DNA from: Vairimorpha ceranae
Taxonomy: Eukaryota; Microsporidia; Nosematidae
Reading direction: 5' to 3'
Length of the DNA stretch: 64,000 nucleotides
Assembly: GCF_000988165.1 (NCBI RefSeq)
Contig: NW_020169308.1
Coordinates: 1 to 64,000 of the forward strand
Shown here: piece by piece, positions 59,773-64,000 of the stretch
Layout of the letters: each line of letters opens with the position of its first letter
How positions within the stretch are numbered: the first letter of the stretch is position 1
Translations under genes and position numbers: made by a program
Notes under the pieces: model-generated
Database searches by the model: none
What the model was told of the DNA's origin: nothing
What the model saw: only the letters and a program-made list of their open reading frames with translations

Positions 59773-60858
59773 TCAGTCATAATTTGTTCTATAGCATTTA
59801 ATACATCCTAATATTCTTAATAAAAAATTAGAAGAGTTTTTTGAATTCTTTACTTTTTTATCCTTCTTTATTTTATGCTTATCATTTACTTTCTCTAAAT
59901 GCAATTTTCTTTGACTAAAATATAATTTTTTATAAAAAAAATTATAAGATTCAAAACAATTCTTAATGCATAAATTCTGGTCTTTATGAATATATTTAAG
60001 AGTAGAATTTTTGACAAGCTTATAAATTATCATATATTTCATAATAAAACAAAGCATTTGATAGCTGTTTACATGTAAATGCTCTTTATTATCCAGCTTA
60101 AAATAACATTGTACAATATTAATCATATAGTAAGTAATTTTAAAAAAATTCCATTTTTCCTGTAACTTTAAATCATTTGTAAAGATTTTTAAATTATTTA
60201 ACAATACAATTATCAATACTTTTAAATCATTTGTAAAAATATCAAAATTTTTACATATGCCTGTCAAAACTTTTAAATTTTTAGATGCACCATTTATTTT
60301 TGTAAACCTAAAAATTAAAGTGTAACTTTTAATTTCATTAGAAAAATAAAACTTAAAAGCATTTTTATCTACATTATACAGTTCATAAAATTGTGTAGTA
60401 AGGTTATCATAAAATTGTGTAGTAAGGTTATCATAAAATTGTGTAGTAAGGTTATCATAAAATTGTGTAGTAAGGTTATCATAAAATTGAGTGATAAGGT
60501 TATTAATATTTCTTTCATTTGTTACAATTATCTTATTAAAAATAATAAAATTATATGGTAGATCTTTACTATTAAAAAGTATATGATGTACATTTAATTT
60601 CTTATAAAATTTTTTCTGTACAATTATAAAATTTCTACTTTTAACAGTACAATATTCGGAAGATAGCATAAAATAAAAATAGCTTTTACATTTACAATAT
60701 AGGTCGTCTATTGCTTTTCTTATATAGAAGTTTATTTCTACATTGCCTTTTAATGATGCGTGTGTAGAAGCAGTGTCTTTATCATTCTTTTCTAATTGTT
60801 TCCAAAATATTAAAAGCTTGTTAAAGTTATATGTTCTTTCTATATAATCTGTAAACAT
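59773..60858 (-). CDS. Lineage-specific protein with NLTTQFYD octapeptide repeats, 361 aa
   Basis: I do not recognise it. It is rich in Lys, Asn, Phe and Tyr, with a basic tail (KHKIKKDKKVKNSKNSSNF). Four tandem octapeptides (NLTTQFYD, encoded by a 24-bp unit) occur at about 120-155. No signal peptide or membrane helix. Several Cys occur near the end (LGCIKCYR). There is no CCC motif before the ATG. The frame is open and unbroken, so it is probably a gene, but a fast-evolving one. Confidence 0.5.
   Translation of the reverse strand: MFTDYIERTYNFNKLLIFWKQLEKNDKDTASTHASLKGNVEINFYIRKAIDDLYCKCKSYFYFMLSSEYCTVKSRNFIIVQKKFYKKLNVHHILFNSKDLPYNFIIFNKIIVTNERNINNLITQFYDNLTTQFYDNLTTQFYDNLTTQFYDNLTTQFYELYNVDKNAFKFYFSNEIKSYTLIFRFTKINGASKNLKVLTGICKNFDIFTNDLKVLIIVLLNNLKIFTNDLKLQEKWNFFKITYYMINIVQCYFKLDNKEHLHVNSYQMLCFIMKYMIIYKLVKNSTLKYIHKDQNLCIKNCFESYNFFYKKLYFSQRKLHLEKVNDKHKIKKDKKVKNSKNSSNFLLRILGCIKCYRTNYD
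60383..60500 (-). repeat. 24-bp in-frame tandem repeat (NLTTQFYD)
   Basis: GTTATCATAAAATTGTGTAG followed by TAAG is repeated four times in nearly identical form, with a diverged fifth copy (GAGTGATAAG). Confidence 0.93.
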
Positions 60859-60940
60859 ATAAAAAATACAGTTTTTTTTACTATAAGCTATTTAACAATC
60901 AATCATAAATTATTAAAAATAATTTGTAATTTTATCCCTT

Positions 60941-61219
60941 ATGTTTTTTTACATAAAAAAACCGAGTTTTATAAATTTTTCAAAACAGGACTACGAACAT
61001 GAACAGATAAAAAAATTTACTGTTACTCAACGAAAAGGTATATCTAATACAAAACTTATTATTTATGAAGATAATTCTATTTACTTAAAAAATGGATCAC
61101 AGTATTTCAAATTGTCTGAAACACCAGTTTCTAAGAAAAACTATGTGGCTAAGATTCAAAATGATACAATCACTGTAGAAGAACCAATCACCAAGAAGTT
61201 TTTTATACATAAATTGTAG
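60941..61219 (+). CDS. Small conserved-looking protein of unknown function, 92 aa
   Basis: TATCCCTT directly precedes the ATG, a good start signal. The sequence alternates strands and turns (TKLIIYEDNSIYLKNGSQYF, then KNYVAKIQNDTITVEEP), suggesting a small beta-barrel or SH3/OB-like fold. A weak resemblance to EAF-type elongation factor domains was considered but cannot be substantiated. Its stop codon is immediately adjacent to the stop of the convergent gene (61219/61220, no intervening base). Confidence 0.6.
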   Translation: MFFYIKKPSFINFSKQDYEHEQIKKFTVTQRKGISNTKLIIYEDNSIYLKNGSQYFKLSETPVSKKNYVAKIQNDTITVEEPITKKFFIHKL

Positions 61220-62707
61220 CTAATCTTTAATTTTTTTTATATGAAATCTTTCTTCTTTTTTATAAATTTTTATTCCTAATCTTTTAAAGTAATACACTTC
61301 ATTTATGCATACATAATTTTCATTCTCAAATATAAATTTTATAATATCTTGATTTTCATTTATAAATATTTTTTTAATATAATCATATTTATCTGTATTA
61401 ATACATTTACCTGTAATACATCCTATATTATTATAAATATCTATTTTACTGTCTACATATACATCTTGTACATCATTTGATAAAAAAGAGTAGTAAATAT
61501 TATCTCTAAACTCAAAAATACATCCATTAGTATTCTTTTTAATATCTTTTATGTTTGCTTTAGTATTTATATTAAAATATTTATTTGTACCTCCTATTAT
61601 TTTTATAGTAAAATTATTATTTATATTATCTTTTAATGGTTTTAATATAATATTACTGGTATCACTAATATTTAAATTAACTTTATTATACTTTTCACTA
61701 ATCCAATCAGTGTCAGAAAGTATATTATTTAAATATTGATCGATAAAAATACAATCTAATCTTACAGATCTTTTTAATGTACTATTAATGTGTAATATAA
61801 TATCTATTAAAAAATTTGGAAATTCTACATAAATATTTAAAGATGGTTGTACATTCTTAATAATATTTCTTAAAACATTCTCTTGTTTTTTAATTGACTT
61901 ATTTTCTATACAAAGACTATTTTTTACATAATTATTAAAATCTTCTATATTAGACTTCTCAGTACAGATGTGATAATTGCCCCATAAAAGATATTTAAAA
62001 TCTTTTATAGATTTAATTTCTGTACATATTTTATTAGAAAATGACAAATCACTGAAATATAAAAAGGTGTCATTAATACTAAACATACACCATCCAAAAT
62101 ATAATCCAGAACTAAGAACCTTTATAACACAATTATTAAAATGTATTAATTGATTATAAGTAATAAAGATACAATTTTTTATGAAAAAAGGAGAAATTTC
62201 TTTTTTACGATCTATTTCTTTTTTACAATCTGTTTCTTTTTTACAATCTGTTTCTTTTTTACAATCTATTTCTTTTTTACATTCTGTTTCTTTTTTACAT
62301 TCTGTTTCTTTTTTACAATCTGCTTCTTTTTTACATTCTGTTTCTTTTTTACGATCTATTTTTTGTACATATTTACCTTCTGTGCCTTGTAAAAATATAC
62401 CTTCTTTTTCTTTTTTACAATCTGTTTCTTTTTTACAATCTGCTTCTTTTTTACAACCTGCTTCTTTTTTATCACTGTCTGTTTCTTTTTCATTTTTTAT
62501 CTTATGCTTGTATAATAACTGTTTATACACAGGCTCTGTAATGTAGATAGGAATATCTTCTTTAATGTATAAAATATCTAAATTTAATGAATGTGAAATA
62601 AATATTGTATCTGTAAACAGTACATTACTTGTATTAAAATCAAACAATATTGTATTATAAGACGTTGTAATTGTAAATGATGAATCAAGCTTTTTGATTA
62701 GTAACAT
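61220..62707 (-). CDS. Degenerate metallo-beta-lactamase/beta-CASP protein (CPSF100/INTS9-like), 495 aa
   Basis: The open frame reaches a TTG at 62740, but CCC (62712-62714) lies four nucleotides before the ATG at 62707, which I take as the start. The first 70 residues fit the MBL fold: NTILFDFNTSNVLFTDTIFI, then SHSLNLDILYI and PIYITEPVYKQL. The zinc-binding HxHxDH is missing, as in CPSF100/Cft2 and INTS9. After the repeat insertion, VIKVLSSGLYFGWCMFSIND and FLYFSDLSF match the later MBL strands. FPNFLIDIILHINSTL and IFIDQYLNNILSDTDWISEK match a beta-CASP element. A KKETDC hexapeptide minisatellite (about 85-170) is inserted between the halves. A role in mRNA 3'-end processing beside PAP is an inference. 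Confidence 0.55.
   Translation of the reverse strand: MLLIKKLDSSFTITTSYNTILFDFNTSNVLFTDTIFISHSLNLDILYIKEDIPIYITEPVYKQLLYKHKIKNEKETDSDKKEAGCKKEADCKKETDCKKEKEGIFLQGTEGKYVQKIDRKKETECKKEADCKKETECKKETECKKEIDCKKETDCKKETDCKKEIDRKKEISPFFIKNCIFITYNQLIHFNNCVIKVLSSGLYFGWCMFSINDTFLYFSDLSFSNKICTEIKSIKDFKYLLWGNYHICTEKSNIEDFNNYVKNSLCIENKSIKKQENVLRNIIKNVQPSLNIYVEFPNFLIDIILHINSTLKRSVRLDCIFIDQYLNNILSDTDWISEKYNKVNLNISDTSNIILKPLKDNINNNFTIKIIGGTNKYFNINTKANIKDIKKNTNGCIFEFRDNIYYSFLSNDVQDVYVDSKIDIYNNIGCITGKCINTDKYDYIKKIFINENQDIIKFIFENENYVCINEVYYFKRLGIKIYKKEERFHIKKIKD
62195..62470 (-). repeat. 18-bp in-frame tandem repeat (KKETDC/KKEADC)
   Basis: TTCTTTTTTACAATCTGT-type units recur about a dozen times, interrupted once by a unique KEGIFLQGTEGKYVQK segment. 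Confidence 0.93.
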
Positions 62708-62711
62708 AAGA

Positions 62712-62714
62712 GGG
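62712..62714 (-). promoter_or_regulatory. CCC motif fixing the start of the MBL-fold gene
   Basis: CCCTCTTATG on the minus strand falls inside the longer TTG-initiated frame and selects the ATG at 62707. Confidence 0.6.
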
Positions 62715-62951
62715 TGTTGATGATTTTTTAAAATTGTCAAATAATTTATGTAAAAATAAAAAATATTTATATAAATACTAATATTGCATAAACACAGAAA
62801 TAAATTAATGTTTTTTTACTGTAACTTAAACATTTTGTTTGTAAAAAACAAACAAATTTATGCAAATTAGTATAAATAAAAATAATTCCTGCATAAATTA
62901 TTTATTTTTAAATTTTCTATTCTTTTGGTTTTTTTTCTCCCCTGGGTTTTA

Positions 62952-64000
62952 ATGAAAATTCTCATTACTTCCGATAACCATTTAGGATATAAAGAAACAG
63001 ATACTATACGAAAGAATGATTCATTTATAACCTTTGATGAAGTACTACAAATAGGTGTCAGTAATAATGTAGATCTTATTTTACAAGTAGGTGATCTATT
63101 TCATGATAATAGACCTTCTAGATATTGTATTAATAGAACTATAAATATTATTAGAAAGAATATTGTAGATGAATGTATAGAAAATGAAAATATTCCATCA
63201 CTAGCTACTTATAAACTTAAAATCCCTTTTTTATGTATTCATGGTAATCATGATGATCCTTCCGGTTTAAATAAAATAAGTACCTTAGATATACTTCATT
63301 CTGCTGGACTAGTAAATTATATTGGTAAAGATTCTATATTATGTGATTATGTACAGTATAATAACATAAGAATATACGGTGTAGGATATGTAAAAGGTAA
63401 AAATGTTACAGATATTTTTAAAAAGATAGAATATAAAGATTTAACAACAGATTTTTTTAATATTTTACTTGTACATCAAAATAGAGTGCCTAGAAATAAA
63501 GATTATCTCTGCCCCACTTCTGTACCTGATTCTTTTAATATGTTAATATACGGTCATGAACATGATCCAGTTATAATAAGAAATAAAACATTCTTATTAC
63601 AGTGTGGGTCAACAATTAGAACCAGTCTTTGTGAAGCAGAATGTAACCAAAAGTTCTGTTATATCTTTGAAACAGGTATAAATGTACTTAATAAGATTAA
63701 ATTAAATAGTATTCGACCGTTTATAATGGAAGATACTAATTTATATGAGGAAAAAGAATTAATCAATTATATTAATTTACTTCTAAACAATGAAAATTCT
63801 TTATTGTCTAATGAAAATTTAGAAGAAGAACCAAAGAAACAAAAAATATCTAATGAAGATTTTAATGATGGTTTTTCGCACCATAAACCCATTACTGTAG
63901 TAAATTTAGAAAATAATTTAAAATATCCTACACTTTTACCACTTGTAAGACTTAGAATTTTAACTACGAATGTTTTAAATGTTAATAAAAGCAGATTAAG
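62952..64000 (+). CDS. MRE11 double-strand-break repair nuclease, 5' part (cut by window end)
   Basis: The ATG at 62952 follows CTCCCC. The open frame continues past 64000, giving 349 complete codons here. All five phosphoesterase motifs are visible: ITSDNHLG (D8, H10), VGDLFHDNRPS (D48), IHGNHDDPSG (N99, H100, D101), LLVHQNRVP (H175) and YGHEHDP (H202, H204). HDNRPS and GNHDDP are typical of eukaryotic Mre11. The capping domain begins after about 220. It forms the MRN/MRX complex with Rad50 and resects DNA ends. The segment at about 275-310 is Asn/Glu-rich and less conserved. Confidence 0.95.
   Translation, partial: MKILITSDNHLGYKETDTIRKNDSFITFDEVLQIGVSNNVDLILQVGDLFHDNRPSRYCINRTINIIRKNIVDECIENENIPSLATYKLKIPFLCIHGNHDDPSGLNKISTLDILHSAGLVNYIGKDSILCDYVQYNNIRIYGVGYVKGKNVTDIFKKIEYKDLTTDFFNILLVHQNRVPRNKDYLCPTSVPDSFNMLIYGHEHDPVIIRNKTFLLQCGSTIRTSLCEAECNQKFCYIFETGINVLNKIKLNSIRPFIMEDTNLYEEKELINYINLLLNNENSLLSNENLEEEPKKQKISNEDFNDGFSHHKPITVVNLENNLKYPTLLPLVRLRILTTNVLNVNKSRL

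Noticed and set aside
62150..62546. Two overlapping plus-strand frames rich in Phe/Ser/Cys
   Set aside because: Antisense translations of the KKETDC repeat; two frames open at once is the expected repeat artefact.

Overview
The window is nuclear DNA of a microsporidian (obligate intracellular, fungus-related parasite). The sequence is extremely A+T-rich. The genes are single-exon apart from one ribosomal-protein gene with a 25-nt intron right after its ATG. Proteins are shortened versions of fungal and animal ones, and both 72-nt-class tRNA genes lack introns. Almost every recognisable gene has CCC (often ACCC/CCCC) 0 to about 12 nt upstream of its ATG, the start-proximal signal known from microsporidia. 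I used that motif to correct five starts. The serpin, the class II photolyase and the Merlin, Tc1/mariner and MULE-like remnants suggest a transposon-rich parasite of arthropods, perhaps near Nosema/Vairimorpha. That placement is an inference.

Layout. 1-6800 is a gene-poor transposon graveyard: a Tc1/mariner transposase pseudogene with an IR/DR-type end, a probable MULE fragment, one small hypothetical gene, and a broken Merlin (IS1595-like) element that still has both terminal inverted repeats. 6800-15443 holds a single-pass membrane protein, a NupG-like MFS transporter, an XMAP215/Stu2-type TOG protein, a possible Rpn12, eS17 (with intron), a tiny secreted protein and eL8. 17036-24844 holds ubiquitin, poly(A) polymerase, tRNA-Ala, histone H2A, a forkhead protein and the histone chaperone HIRA. 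25816-37766 holds an ABCG-like transporter with a ruined ATPase domain, CPD photolyase, a possible serine palmitoyltransferase small subunit, an RFC small subunit, HscB/Jac1, Mak21/Noc1, a DEAD-box helicase, Sda1, tRNA-His and a coiled-coil membrane protein. 39823-53682 holds a putative secreted protein, muskelin, a PH-domain protein, a coiled-coil/propeller protein, a Mis18-like protein and two tandem Trm4/NSUN2-type methyltransferases. 53942-64000 holds a serpin, a Cse1-like karyopherin, three lineage-specific repeat or small proteins, a degenerate metallo-beta-lactamase/beta-CASP protein and the 5' part of MRE11.

The genes do not form operons; each has its own CCC motif. Functional themes recur: chromatin (H2A, HIRA, forkhead, Mis18), ribosome biogenesis (Mak21, Sda1, DEAD-box, eS17, eL8), RNA modification and processing (PAP, two Trm4 paralogues, CPSF-like), DNA repair and replication (photolyase, RFC, MRE11), and host interface (MFS, ABC, serpin, secreted proteins). 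Many coding regions, including conserved ones, contain in-frame minisatellites. Several intergenic regions hold tandem arrays with 38-84 bp units.
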